Positions 27,156-39,395 of a stretch of DNA of 64,000 nt are shown here, piece by piece (positions within the stretch are counted from its first letter, which is position 1; each line of letters begins with the position of its first letter). The notes beneath the pieces were generated by a model. That model saw nothing but the letters and a program-made list of their open reading frames with translations. It was not told where the DNA came from and did no database searches. The translations under genes were made by a program, and so were the position numbers. Source of the DNA: Primulina eburnea (taxonomy: Eukaryota > Streptophyta > Magnoliopsida > Lamiales > Gesneriaceae); contig NC_133116.1 of the NCBI RefSeq assembly GCF_022965805.1, forward strand, positions 6,076,001-6,140,000, read 5' to 3'.

Positions 27156-30100
27156 TCAAGGGCATCTTGGATTTTTCCCTGGCCCTCCGTAATAAAAATA
27201 ATTACCCCAAACTCGATTGATTCCCCCTTGTATATCGTAGCAACTGGGATGATCCGCCAAAACCCGAAGATTCGACAAAGGAATCAAGCTATTATCCCAA
27301 TCTACAACTTGTAGGTTGCGGAAATACGATGCTCTCCCGAACCCTTCTCCCGCGAAATGCCCGCTTCCCATTTGGGTCGACGTGTGCTGACCCGAGATCT
27401 GACTATTAACAACTTCGCCTCCGAACTGGATCATGCTTGCATGATCCCTAAGATGTGTGAATAAAAATGATGGCCAATAACCCACCAAAATCCCATTGCC
27501 AAACTCTAGCCACCAATTCCCATGCTTTGGATCCTACAAATTAATTGTATTTAGTATTATCTATTCATTTTATAAAAAGTTATATAAATGAAAAATGATT
27601 CTAAAGATCTTGAAAATGAAGCAAAATACGAATTCCAACAAAAGGGTAAAAGAGCTACGAGTGAGATCTTTGGGTGAAAAAAGAAGAATAGGGCAGAATC
27701 TTATAAAGGCACAAGCAAAATAATTGTGTCCATCGAGTGAATAACAATCTTGTATTTTGTGTGTCTTCTTACAACATGCGTATGTTGGAAAATTAAACAC
27801 TCATAATGAAAGTTAAGCTCCACTCTCCCTTTTCTCTCCACACACAAAACCCAAGAAATTACAATATATAAAAATGATTTTTTTAAAAAAAGTTAATTCA
27901 AATTTTTTTATACTTTAAGTAAACAATCTTATTTTTTTTTGGGAAATAATTTTTTTTTTGGGACTAAATTGGCTTTGACCTAACAAAAATATTGAAGATT
28001 CTACACCTCAGTTAAGATGTCCGAAAATTATAGTACCCACATGAAACTATCATGTTACTGTACATATTGACCTTGTTCTAAAATAATATATTAAAAAAAT
28101 TAAGGACAAATAATAAATTAATTATCTTCATCAAAATTAATCTCACAACTCAATTTAATAATGAATTATCTTAGGCCTAATTCTTGAAACCTGGTAGAAT
28201 GGTAAACTACCCTCCCTATGTCAGCCACAAATTTTCCATACAATGATATCGAGAAATAAGCCCCAAAAAAAAATTAATAAATAAAAGATGAATCCATTTT
28301 TTTAAAATAAAACTAAAATTATATTATATAAACAAATTGAATTTATTTAGAGAAATAATTACCTTCCACACCAGCAAGCTGATGTCAAATTGGCCAGCAC
28401 TGTAAGAAGAGATTGGGGAAATGGCAGCCCCAATTGCTATTCTGCTGTTGGTCTGAACAAAGCCCGAGCACAGCAGATTGTAACATCCCGTGGCCTGATA
28501 TGCATCGTTCTGCGCCATTTAGTTAGCATAATTTATAATTAATTAACCATATTATGCATGCATAATATGTAGCAGCTGTCAGGGCTAATACAGTCTGCGA
28601 CCACTATACATATTCGTCAAACGATCACAAACTTCACCAACTTGGACACTTCTTGTGACATATTTGACTATATTGTTTATTTATAAGAATGAGAATAAGG
28701 ATTAATTAATGAAACTTACAGTCCAATAGGTGAAGAATCTGGGATAATTGTCCCCATACAGCTCTGGACTTACCTGTTGGAAATTGAATAAAAAATCAGC
28801 AAATCCATTGCATACCACGTGAATCCGTGATATTGCACACGTAAGCAGTATATTGATGTCATATTGATGATATGTCGGAAAAAAATGATTAAAATTGTAA
28901 AAAAAACAAAAAATAACATATATTAAAACTGAAGCATGACAATGTATAGAAATCAAATTGCAAAGAAGTAAATATGTAAGAACAAAGTGCATTATAATAT
29001 TAAATGAATGGCAAAATTAACATGCCTGCCAGCCAGCCTCGATAGTATTAAGATCATCGCCGAATGAACCAGAGATGACCCAAATTTGAGACAAGCTAAA
29101 TTCGTATTGATTGGCAACTCGTGGCGCCCACACATTTAAACTTGCTTTGGCTCCATAGTACGCATCACCAGTCACGTACCCAACTGCATGCTGTCATTCC
29201 CATACAATATTATAACAAAATCAAATCTGAATGTTAATATATATATATAAATTGATTCAATTCAACTGTAGCACATGGTAAAGAAGAGTAGGTGTAGTAG
29301 CCCGAATTCCAAATTGGGTAATTAACGGAGTATTGGTGATTAAGAAGGTTTAATGTGTAATTTTGACCGAGTCATGATCGGACGGACCGAAGATGGTTCG
29401 GAAGCACCGAAGAGTTCGGAAGGTCCGAAGTGGGTTCGATGGATCCGATCATGAGGTGTCAAGAGCAGCTGGACACGTGCATGTTCGGACGGTCCGAAGT
29501 GTATGATCGGAGGATCCGATCATGAGCTGTCAAGAGCCAATGGACACGTAGCGTTCGGACGTTCCGAAGTGTTGTTCGGAGGATCCGAACATGGCCTATA
29601 AATAGTGCTCGGATTTCTCATTTTTGGTATTGCCATTTCTTGAGATTGAGTCTTTAGTGAGAGATTTGGAAGGTTCTAGGGTAGTTGTTGGTCGAGCGAT
29701 AGCCAGGAGCTGCCAGGAGTGGTAGCGTAGCGACGTCTGAGTTACGAGGCAATCGACATCAAAGGGCTGTCGACGGACGAAGGTAAACCCTAAACCTTTG
29801 GTAGTACTAGGGAGTACTGGTTTTGCTAGTCGAGCATGGTAGTATTGATTGAGTATGCTTTTGATGCGTAGGCTTGTGCTAGACCTGATTAGCGGTGTTG
29901 CGTAAGGCTAGGCTTGCTGTGATAGAGGTACGAAAGTACTATCCGAGATATCCTGGTTGAGTATACATTCTTATATGTGTTGCATGATTATGTGGTGCAT
30001 TGATATATGTCATATGATGCATGCTATTATGTCACGTTTATTACTGCACGTTGCATTTCATGTTGAGCCGTATCTTCTTCGAGATAGCCTTTACTGTTGA

Positions 30101-33100
30101 GCTGTATCTCTTTCGAGATAAGCTATATCTTGGGGCCGCTCAGCCCTGTCTTGTGGACGCATGGACACCGAGAGTACACAGTGGCCGACGGGTCGGGAGG
30201 GCTTCGGTGGTCCGGGACATTTTAGGTCCACGTCTGTCTTGTAGTGGATGCAGTGACCCAGAGGTGTACCGCGCGGCACTATCCACTTGGCGCCTCTAGA
30301 CTGAGCATTGTTGAGATCCTTTTGTGACTCCTGTTTCTTGACTACCCCGGTATCATGATCATAGCATGTGCATTTCATATAGGTCTGTATACTCATACTT
30401 TTGTACTGGGCGTTCTTATCGCTCACGTCCTCGGTTTTGTTTATTCTTGGACACCCCATTCCCACGGGGCAGGCCTCAGGTTGGACAGCTCAGGAGGAGC
30501 AGGAGGAGGACGTTGAGTAGCTGGTTGGTTTAGTTTATCGGTATTGTTTTGATTCGATATGGTTGTATTGGATATTTTATTTGGAGTTATTCTAGACTTC
30601 GATTGGGTTGTATAACCATTATTTTTGTTGACTTTTCCACTGTTATCTCTGATTATTGTTAATTAGGTTAATTGCATGCTTAGTTTTTGATTAGTAGGTG
30701 ATTCTGGAACGGGTCACTACATTTATGGTATCAGAGCATGCATACGATTTTGGGATATAGATTTCTGTTTTGGGATTTCCGTTGACCAATTTACTAGTTT
30801 CCCCATTCTATGTTGTAGCGATGGCTGACCATTTTGATGACGGGAGTAGTCAGGGGAGTGTAGGTCGTTGGGGTGACCAGGACGATTTGTTAAGCGTCAT
30901 AAGTTACCGCATGTTTCTCTAGACGTCATTCTTTCTGTTTCTACTCCGATGGGTCATTCGGTTTTAGCCAAGCGTCTAGTGATGGGTTGTCCTTTAGATT
31001 TTGAGGGTAACGATGTTGTTATTTTCGTTTTGTTCATTCTCTAAGCCTGATTTCGAGGACGAAATCGTTTTAAGGGGGGGAGAATGTAGTAGCCCGAATT
31101 CCAAATTGGGTAATTAACGGAGTATTGGTGATTAAGAAGGTTTAATGTGTAATTTTGACCGAGTCATGATCGGACGGACCGAAGATGGTTCGGAAGCACC
31201 GAAGAGTTCGGAAGGTCCGAAGTGGGTTCGATGGATCCAATCATGAGGTGTCAAGAGCAGCTGGACACGTGCATGTTCGGACGGTCCGAAGTGTATGATC
31301 GGAGGATCCGATCATGAGCTGTCAAGAGCCAATGGACACGTAGCGTTCGGACGTTCCGAAGTGTTGTTCGGAGGATCCGAACATGGCCTATAAATAGTGC
31401 TCGGATTTCTCATTTTTGGTATTGCCATTTCTTGAGATTGAGTCTTTAGTGAGAGATTTGGAAGGTTCTAGGGTAGTTGTTGGTCGAGCGATAGCCAGGA
31501 GCTGCCAGGAGTGGTAGCGTAGCGACGTCTGAGTTACGAGGCAATCGACATCAAAGGGCTGTCGACGGACGAAGGTAAACCCTAAACCTTTGGTAGTACT
31601 AGGGAGTACTGGTTTTGCTAGTCGAGCATGGTAGTATTGATTGAGTATGCTTTTGATGCGTAGGCTTGTGCTAGACCTGATTAGCGGTGTTGCGTAAGGC
31701 TAGGCTTGCTGTGATAGAGGTACGAAAGTACTATCCGAGATATCCTAGTTGAGTATACATTCTTATATGTGTTGCATGATTATGTGGTGCATTGATATAT
31801 GTCATATGATGCATGCTATTATGTCACGTTTATTACTGCACGTTGCATTTCATGTTGAGCTGTATCTTCTTCGAGATAGCCTTTACTGTTGAGCTGTATC
31901 TCTTTCGAGATAAGCTATATCTTGGGGCCGCTCAGCCCTGTCTTGTGGACGCATGGACACCGAGAGTACACAGTGGCCGACGGGTCGGGAGGGCTTCGGT
32001 GGTCCGGGACATTTTAGGTCCACGTCTGTCTTGTAGTGGATGCAGTGACCCAGAGGTGTACCGCGCGGCACTATCCACTTGGCGCCTCTAGACTGAGCAT
32101 TGTTGAGATCCTTTTGTGACTCCTGTTTCTTGACTACCCCGGTATCATGATCATAGCATGTGCATTTCATATAGGTCTGTATACTCATACTTTTGTACTG
32201 GGCGTTCTTATCGCTCACGTCCTCGGTTTTGTTTATTCTTGGACACCCCATTCCCACGGGGCAGGCCTCAGGTTGGACAGCTCAGGAGGAGCAGGAGGAG
32301 GACGTTGAGTAGCTGGTTGGTTTAGTTTATCGGTATTGTTTTGATTCGATATGGTTGTATTGGATATTTTATTTGGAGTTATTCTAGACTTCGATTGGGT
32401 TGTATAACCATTATTTTTGTTGACTTTTCCGCTGTTATCTCTGATTATTGTTAATTAGGTTAATTGCATGCTTAGTTTTTGATTAGTAGGTGATTCTGGA
32501 ACGGGTCACTACAGTAGGTCTCATGTGAGACAGTCTCACGGATCTTAATCCGTGAGACGGGTCAACCTTACCCATATTCACAATAAAAAGTAATACTCTT
32601 AGTATAAAAAGTAATACTTTTTCATGGATGACCCAAATAAGAGATCCGTCTCACAAATATTATCCGTGAGACCGTCTCACACAAGTTTTTGCCGGTAAAG
32701 AATCATGAAAATCTGAAGAAAAAAAAATATTTGGAAAATAAATATAAATTAAAGTTTGCTGTGGAATTAGTTGACCAGAATATTAAATCTTCTTAATTCC
32801 AAGAGAGAGTGGAAGCGAAAATGACGGGGTTCGCTTTTTCTTTTTATTTTTTAAAAATTTTATTATTTCTCGGTTAACTTTAAATACATAAAACGCAAAT
32901 ATTAAATTATCCGTTGAGAAGAAATCGAAATATATGAGTGAACATTTATGGAATAAAGAAGAAGATAATCTATAAGCAATATCATTCAAGAAATAGCTAA
33001 TTATTAATTTGCAGTAATGGTTAGAACTTCTAACCTCGTGTCCCCCGCTGGAAGAATCCCTTCTAATTGGTTTTCGAATTTTGGTTCCGAATCTCCGAAT

Positions 33101-33719
33101 CGAGCTTGCCCGCAAAACATCTTGCTCAGTCGTTCTTCGAATCGGAATCGTGCCTTCGGGGCAAAATTCATTGGAAATGCTCCAAATTTGAAAGTTCTCT
33201 TCAAAGATTCGTGTGGTGGTGGCGTACCCTTTCGGCCTCTCGGGTGGATCCTACAAAATTCAATAAGAAAAAATAATAATAATAATAATGCAAACTCCAT
33301 TTTCTTGAATGATTTTGATTTGATTTGATTTGATTTTTACCAACGGTTTTTGGCCTTTTAATTCTGGATGATCAAAAGCTGGTTGCTTGTCTTCTAATAC
33401 ACAGTCTATGGTATCACCATCAGGACTCTGCGGAGTTGAAAACATTGGAAGTACGTCAAATTCTAGGATCAGATGAGCAAAAAATCTAACCCAAAAAAAC
33501 TGAATCAAATCCAAGAAAATCTGCCTGAATTGTCTTGACAGAAGGCTTATTGATTCTCGCCAAATGGGCTCTGATGAACTTCAATTTCTTCGACTCTTTC
33601 TCGGGCCGAAAACTCTGTTCAGTCTCGTTGAATCGAGCAGATTGAACAAAGGAAACAAACAACAAGAAAAGAACGAAAAATGAAATGATTGGGGAGATCT
33701 TGCAGCAACTAGACGCCAT
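27156..33719 (-). CDS. neprosin (DUF239) domain protein with signal peptide (7 exons, 413 aa)
   Basis: Exons on the minus strand: 33525-33719, 33341-33427, 33035-33250, 29026-29190, 28720-28773, 28363-28509, 27156-27533. The sum is 413 residues, normal for the family. It starts MASSCCKISPIISFFVLFLL, a clear signal peptide. An N-terminal activation-peptide domain follows (VKTIQ/SPDGDTIDCV, CPEGTIPIRRTTEQD), then the neprosin domain: HAVGYVTGDAYYGAKA, FSLSQIWVISGSFG, LYGDNYPRFFTYWT, GCYNLLCSGFVQ, STQMGSGHF, ending GNYFYYGGPGKNPRCP. Neprosin-type proteins are secreted; the pitcher-plant member is a glutamic prolyl endopeptidase, but most plant members are uncharacterised. Introns 1 and 4 seem to use GC donors (CAG|GCAGAT, CAG|GCATGT). 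Intron 3 is 3.8 kb because of nested insertions. Confidence 0.9.
29293..30721 (+). repeat. 5' LTR (1429 bp) of the deleted Ty3 element
   Basis: TGTAGTAGCCCG...GGGTCACTACA. TATA box CCTATAAATAG at about 29595-29605. ORFs inside it recur identically in the 3' LTR and are not genes. Confidence 0.92.
29364..29592 (+). repeat. array of TTCGGA-N3-TCCGAA inverted repeats in the LTR upstream of TATA
   Basis: About eight sites in 230 bp just upstream of the TATA box. They include TTCGGA/TCCGAA with centres AGG, CGG and CGT, GATCGGA/TCCGATC and GTTCGGA/TCCGAAC with centre GGA, and TTCGG/CCGAA with centre AAGCA. The same array occurs in the 3' LTR (31156-31384) and, with other variants such as TTCGGT/ACCGAA, in the LTR at 60459-61901. 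Confidence 0.82.
31085..32513 (+). repeat. 3' LTR (1429 bp) of the deleted Ty3 element
   Basis: Same length as the 5' LTR. It differs by eye at CCGATCATG/CCAATCATG, TCCTGG/TCCTAG, GAGCCG/GAGCTG and CCACTG/CCGCTG. Confidence 0.92.
33286..33338 (+). repeat. short (AAT)n and (TTTGA)n microsatellites in neprosin intron 2
   Basis: AATAATAATAATAATAATG near 33270-33290 and four TTTGA-type repeats at 33314-33338, both within the short intron between exons 2 and 3. Confidence 0.7.
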
Positions 33720-34001
33720 TTTTGTGGGATTTTTGTATCTTTTCCCTCGGAACAGAAGTGTCTGTATTCGAGTACATTGATTTTGTCTTCTTCTGTGATC
33801 CGAACAGCAGAAAACCATCTCCATGGATTTTCCAAATTTCACACCTCGAACCAAGGCAAGTAACATGTCACAACAGCTCACTCGCCATTTCCGAAGCTTC
33901 GAAGCTTTAAAAAAAAAATATCGAATCCCTCCTATTATTTTATCACTTCCCACGCTTCGATGATCTTGTTTAATATTCTCACAATGTACGACTAAGCATG
34001 A

Positions 34002-34033
<32 letters not shown>

Positions 34034-34288
34034 AGAAACTTGAGAAATTGTATGTGTGAGTGTGTGAGAATTTTTAGAATTCTGTCCATGTGGGGCGAGG
34101 GGTATAAGTAAGGATGAGGCTAGGATCAAGAATCCAAAGATCAGTGGCCAAGTCAAGCGTGGTACATAGAGCACAATCGATCTCTTTTACTTTTAATTTT
34201 TTTTTAAATAATGTAATAAATATTTTGCATAAATCTAAAATAAAAAGTATATTCAATCAATTGTTTTCTTTTAAGTTATCAAACTCTT
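33720..34288. other. neprosin 5' flank with (GT)n(TA)n tract
   Basis: Probable promoter and 5' UTR of the minus-strand neprosin gene. A compound microsatellite GTGTGT...TATATA occupies about 34001-34033. No clear TATA box could be separated from the TA run. Confidence 0.45.
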
Positions 34289-34474
34289 GACAAAAACTTA
34301 TGTGAGACGATTTCACGGACTTATTTTGTGAGACATATCTCTTATTTGAGTTATATATCCATGAAAAAATATTACTTTTTATGCTAAGAGTATTATTTTT
34401 TATTGTGAATATCGATAGGGTTGATCCGTCTCACAGATAAAGATTTGTAAGACCATCTCACAAGAAACCTACTC
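34289..34474 (-). mobile_element. M1 MITE copy, inverted
   Basis: GACAAAAACTTATGTGAGACG on the left and GAAACCTACTC on the right, with interior family phrases. Flanks CAAACTCTT and CAATTTCTT agree at 7 of 9. Confidence 0.72.
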
Positions 34475-37400
34475 CAATTTCTTTATATCCAAGTTTTGAT
34501 TTTCCTAATAATTTCGTCCATTTTCTAATGTAACACCCATTAAATCCATATTGTAATAATATTTTCATTTCCTCCATGTCTCGTTTCTGCTTTTAATTTT
34601 ACTAAAAATATATAGGAAATTTGAAACCGATGAGAGAAAGAAACTTTTTAAACTTCTCTGGTTGAATTTTTTACATTTTTTTCCCATAATTAATTCTAAC
34701 AAATAATATGTATTATACATATTTATAATTTTTTTTTTGAGGTTTGAAGACAAAAGAGAATTAAGTTGATTCTGGTCATTCCAAAGTTTCTGGCTTTGGG
34801 TGTGATTTCTTTACCCTTTCCCTAGATGTTCTTTATGCCAGCTAAAGTATATTTGTAAGTGAAATTTTAGATTTAAGCTCTAAATACACAATAAAAAATA
34901 CTACAAAATAGGACCTTTTTCATTTAATTTGGTTTTTCTTTTTGCCATTTCCTTAGAGCAAAATTTTCCAAGAAAATAAAATTGTAACCTTACGTCAAAG
35001 AGGCGCATTTCTTATAGAAAAGAAAGAAAATAGTTGCTTGTAATTATTAGTTAGTAAAATGTAAATATATAGATAAGATTTTATTGCACAGTCCTCGTTT
35101 CTAATGTCTCATTTTCTTGGCGAAGACAAAACCTTTTAATGTTCCCACATAATTGTCGATGTTAGCATGCGCACCTGCTCATTTACGCTTAACAGATGAA
35201 AGAAAAAGGTTTCTATATTAATAATGCGTGCCCGACTAAATAATGTCTCATTATTCGAGTTGCTAGTCAGGTATGGATCTGTTCGACATGTCTCGCGGAT
35301 ATATATCTGAATGACCGTTTCATGAGAGACATGTTCTTGCCAAAATAAGTTTTCTAATATTATAAATATATTTTTTAAAAACTATATCACCGCTTTATTG
35401 TCAAGATATGTGAATTATAGAGAAAATTATACCCTGTTGTAGTAATTTTTCCAATGTCGCCTAGATGTGACACATTTGTGGCTCTGTCATGACATTGATG
35501 CATGCATTATCACATTAACACTTCTGACAAAAATTAAAATTAAAATTGCAAAAAATTGAAAGATACATGACTAAAATTGAAATTAAACAACACGAAAGAC
35601 CAAAATCATAAACAAATAAACATATATGACTTCAATTATCGTTTTCCATAAATTACAATATAATCAACTAACTAGTTTGAGGATTAAAATTCATATCCTC
35701 TAATTAATTGGCTGGAAATTAAGTGTTTATATTTATTCAAGGGATCAAATTAAAAGGTGGGCAAAAATTAACCCCTCCAAAAAGTAGGTGATTGAAAGGC
35801 TGCAAAAGGGTTAGGTTGGTTTAGGAACAGGGGACAACAGATGGATTCTTGAAATGAAAAGGGCCAGTTTAGGATTATTAGGCCACATGATAAAATCTTA
35901 AATAATATCAAAATTTTTAATAAAGCAACCTTTGGTAATCAACATAATCATACCATCCGTGTGCATTTTCACACACACACACACAACATAATCAACATAA
36001 AGCAACCTTTGGTAATCAAAATAATATAAAAATTTGTGTAAGACGGTCTCACAGGTCGTAGTTTGTAAGACATATCTCTTATTTTGATCATCCATAATAT
36101 TACTTTTTATTGGACTAACATGTTCCGAGTACGGTCCCTCATGACAAAAAATAACAGAGGTGAATTAAATTGAAGCACTCAATTTGTATACAAATGTTTT
36201 GGATGAGTAGAAATTTATAATAGTAATGTATTTCTTGTTGGTTATGGAACTAAATGAGATTCTCTTTTTTCAATTTTCTGATTAAATTTAATCATCTAAT
36301 AAATGGGGACCAAAAATGGAGTCTGATCTTTAACCACTTACGTAGTTACATTTAAAGTGGTCTCCTATATTGGTAGTAGTCAAGGGATGTGGACTACTAA
36401 TTGTTGGAAGGAGAAGTCACTTTTGTTTTTTCTTGAATTCATTTTGGGCATTATAAAATTACTATATAAAATCATGTTACTATAAATACTATTTTAATTA
36501 AATATTTGACAAGATGGTGAGTTAGTAGTTACAGTTAAATGCCCAACCTTTCTTCACTTTGTTGTCCACTAACCAAACGAAACATGGAACTGGAAAACAA
36601 AGTGGTCGGATTCATATTCTTAGAGATGGCCTTCCCAATTATTTTCATCCATTACAATTTCTCCTTTATTTAGTAACGAGGAATATATCCACACTTGAAA
36701 AGAGAGACGAATCATTCCATTTGTTAAAAGAGAGAATGCCCATATAATTTAGGTCCTCAAACATGCAATCACTGGTGGAACTCCAAAATGTGTGTCGGGA
36801 CCGAGATCATCGAGCTACCTAAGCTTTTCGAAAAGAATCTTTAACATCCATATATGGTAGGCTTGGATATAAAGTTAACATCACAATTACTACAAATTTA
36901 AAAGGCGAAAATTGAACTTTTATATAGCAAATAACATTGGAACAATGTGTCTTGTCATGCCCCGAGACCGGATTAATCGACACCAACGTCATTCCATAAT
37001 TACGTAATCATCAAACGACAAGCTTCGTAGTAGGGTATAAATCAAAATCAATTTATATAATAAATATCATCAAATATAATCGTTTGCATGTGAGGCCCTG
37101 TGATCGTCGGTGCCATGAGATCGTATGGATAATGAGTTGCTCTTGGCAGGCTTCTAAGAGAAGAGAACATGAATGGACCGATCTTACACTGTAATGATAG
37201 AGATTCCAAAACTATTTAGGTATGAAACTTGTGTAGTTGAGGATTGTTTAAATGATTTTATAGGTACTACTCATAGATGCATATTCTTTTCGGGATCTCA
37301 TCACATAAGAACTCTAAAGTTAAGTGTGCTTGATTTAGGGTAATTCTGAGATGTGTGACCCCCTGGAAAGCTTTCCAGGGTGCATGTGAGTGATGACATA

Positions 37401-38740
37401 AGCATGTTTGAAAGAATCATCTTGATACAATGAAGACAGTCGTCGAATTTAGGGTGTCATAGTCCTAGAGTTTATGTCAAAGTTTACTTTCAAAGTGCAT
37501 TACCAATGGAAAAAGATCATAAACTCCTAAAGAGATTGGGTTAAACAATCATTATGTCCCATCTTTACATGCCAACATGACAAAGATTTATAAGTTAACA
37601 TATTCATAAATAAGCCCAAAGTGGAGATTTTCCTAAGCCATGATTGAATAGTGTTGAAAAGGAAAAGCCTAATAGAGAGTGTTTTTGTGCCCTATCTTTC
37701 TTTTGGAAAATGTCATAATGGGCATGCTAGGTGAATTATGCTCCATTGAATCATGAAGATCGATGCACAAGATGATGTTGTTAAATACACAAATTCTTTT
37801 GATTTTTGAGGCATCAACCATGATTAGGTTTGAACTTTATTCCGCCTGATTTCTTGATCTAATCATCAACCATGATTAGGCATCAACCAGGGATAAGATT
37901 GATCAAATGCAAAACTCATCCAGCTTTAATTAGCTTCTTAAAAGCTAAACATATGTAAAAACATTGATCCAGTTCCGGAAAACATGGATTAACACTTTAC
38001 ACAAGAATGGATCCATTTAGAAATTAGCAGGTACGAGATAAAATGTTTCGACTATGACGATTATTATCGAGTATTTCAAATCGATGGATAAGAATATATT
38101 GATATTGAAATGCACTAAATAAATTTTAGTTTTTGGTAAAAATCACCAGATAAATCTTGATTTTTTTAATAAAAAAACTCGATATGACGATGAATTGACT
38201 AAATACATATAAACTAATAAGTGTTTAGTCAATTCATCATTATATCGATTCTTTTTATCTCTCTAATCAAGCAAATGGGTTAATATATAAAAGAAGAACA
38301 AATAGCCAAAAATATCATTTCTTTCAGACTTCAGGAGATGTAATGATTTTAGATGAAACAAGGACTGTCGGGGGTCAAAGGAATTTCTTCCTGGGTAGAA
38401 TTTTTTTTTTTTTTAAAAAAATTGCATTTGTTAGTCTTGCTAACCTTTCTTGCATTGTGTTGTTTTAAGTTTTAACAATGTTGCTTCCATTTAGTAACTG
38501 TGTACCGAGGGTGGACGTTCGGGTATTGGTACTCGATACCCGTACTCGACTGAGTATTTACCCGATCGGGTTAGGTTATTTTTCGAAAAAATTGAATTCG
38601 TGTAATATCCACCCCAGATTATATATATTGGGTTGGGATCGGGTATGATATTTTTCCTAAACGATACTCGATCGTTTGTCTTATAAAGTTTAGTTGTGTT
38701 TAAATATTTTAAGGCTATATTTAGTGTGGGAATATTTTAA
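34475..38740. other. 4.3-kb AT-rich intergenic region with decayed repeats
   Basis: No gene recognised on either strand. A truncated M1 copy lies at 36026-36104. Bases 35400-35660 look like a decayed element (AGAAAATTATA near the left, CATATATGACTT-AATTATCG near the right). Bases 36957-37560 contain a TCATGCCCCGAGACCGG phrase and other LTR-like text without boundaries. At 38510-38690 a GGGTA/TACCCG-rich repeat occurs, with a possible counterpart at 40690-40800. Confidence 0.4.
36026..36104 (-). mobile_element. truncated M1 MITE copy
   Basis: AAAATTTGTGTAAGACGGTCTCACAGGTCG through CATCCATAATATTACTTTTTATT, then the family sequence stops. Only the one half remains. Confidence 0.65.
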
Positions 38741-39392
38741 GGCTATATTTAGTGTGGGTGATAAGGAAATGATAGATTCTTAGTCTCATGTTTGTCTCAT
38801 TTTTTATGGACCCAATTAATCAAGAAGCCCATGATTAAAAAAACCTATGTGATTGATAAGGCAACTCATTGGTTTGAGAGGATTGTCAATCTCAATCCTA
38901 AAACATACCATAAATTCCAATTTTACCCTTTCGTCTTCTCTTGATTGCTAATCACCATAAAATAATTTTCATTTATGTTTATTTTATAAGTTCATGCGTT
39001 ATACATAATCTTAACTAATATATTTAGTTAAGATTTGTAATTCAATTAGTATTTAAAATTTTATTAATTATTATTTTAAAAAATAATAATTCGATAAATA
39101 TAAGTTAAAAACTAGGAAATAAATATATGAAACAGCTAGTTCGGATAATTTAAAGTGAATTTGATGAAAAATAAATTACATAATTTGAAAAAAATAATAT
39201 TACATAAGTAGTGAATATTGGATCAATTAATTTAGGGTATTTTTGTCTCAATAATAAAAAAATATAAAATTTATCCTACTTATTAAAATCTTACCAAACA
39301 AAATATTCTTTATCACTACATATTATATATCATTACCTTGAGTTTTGTTATCAATCCAATTAATTATCCTATCCTACACACCAAACATAGCC
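38741..39392 (+). mobile_element. PIF/Harbinger-like MITE, 652 bp
   Basis: Left end GGCTATATTTAGTGTGGG; the right end, reverse-complemented, is GGCTATGTTTGGTGTGTAGG. Flanked by TAA (38738-38740 and 39393-39395). An extra copy of the left terminus stands at 38713. No transposase frame. Confidence 0.75.
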
Positions 39393-39395
39393 TAA

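Larger units (their letters stand above)
29293..32513 (+). mobile_element. internally deleted Ty3/gypsy element, 3.2 kb, GTAGG target duplication
   Basis: Two 1429-bp LTRs (29293-30721, 31085-32513) enclose only 363 bp. The interior keeps the PBS TGGTATCAGAGC (initiator-Met type), a short gag start (ATGGCTGACC at 30820) and pol crumbs. It ends in the conserved TTCGAGGACGAAATCG phrase and the GGGGGGGAGAA purine tract. The 5-bp duplication GTAGG flanks it (29288-29292, 32514-32518). I count four substitutions between the LTRs. It cannot move by itself. Its LTR is related to that of the element at 60459, which codes for pol. Confidence 0.93.
29286..32693 (+). mobile_element. M1 MITE split by an LTR element
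   Basis: Left piece 29286-29292 (GAGTAGG), right piece 32514-32693. Together, counting the LTR element's own duplication once, they make 182 bp, the family length. The MITE's 9-bp target duplication GGTAAAGAA is still seen at 29277-29285 and 32694-32702. The MITE sits in intron 3 of the neprosin gene. Confidence 0.9.

Noticed and set aside
29780..29800. Telomere-like AAACCCTAAACC in the LTR
   Set aside because: Less than two repeat units, inside a transposable element; chance or promoter telo-box at best.
30021..30465. 92- and 124-codon ORFs, repeated at 31813-32257
   Set aside because: Identical because they lie in the two LTRs; no known domain and both strands are open over the same bases.
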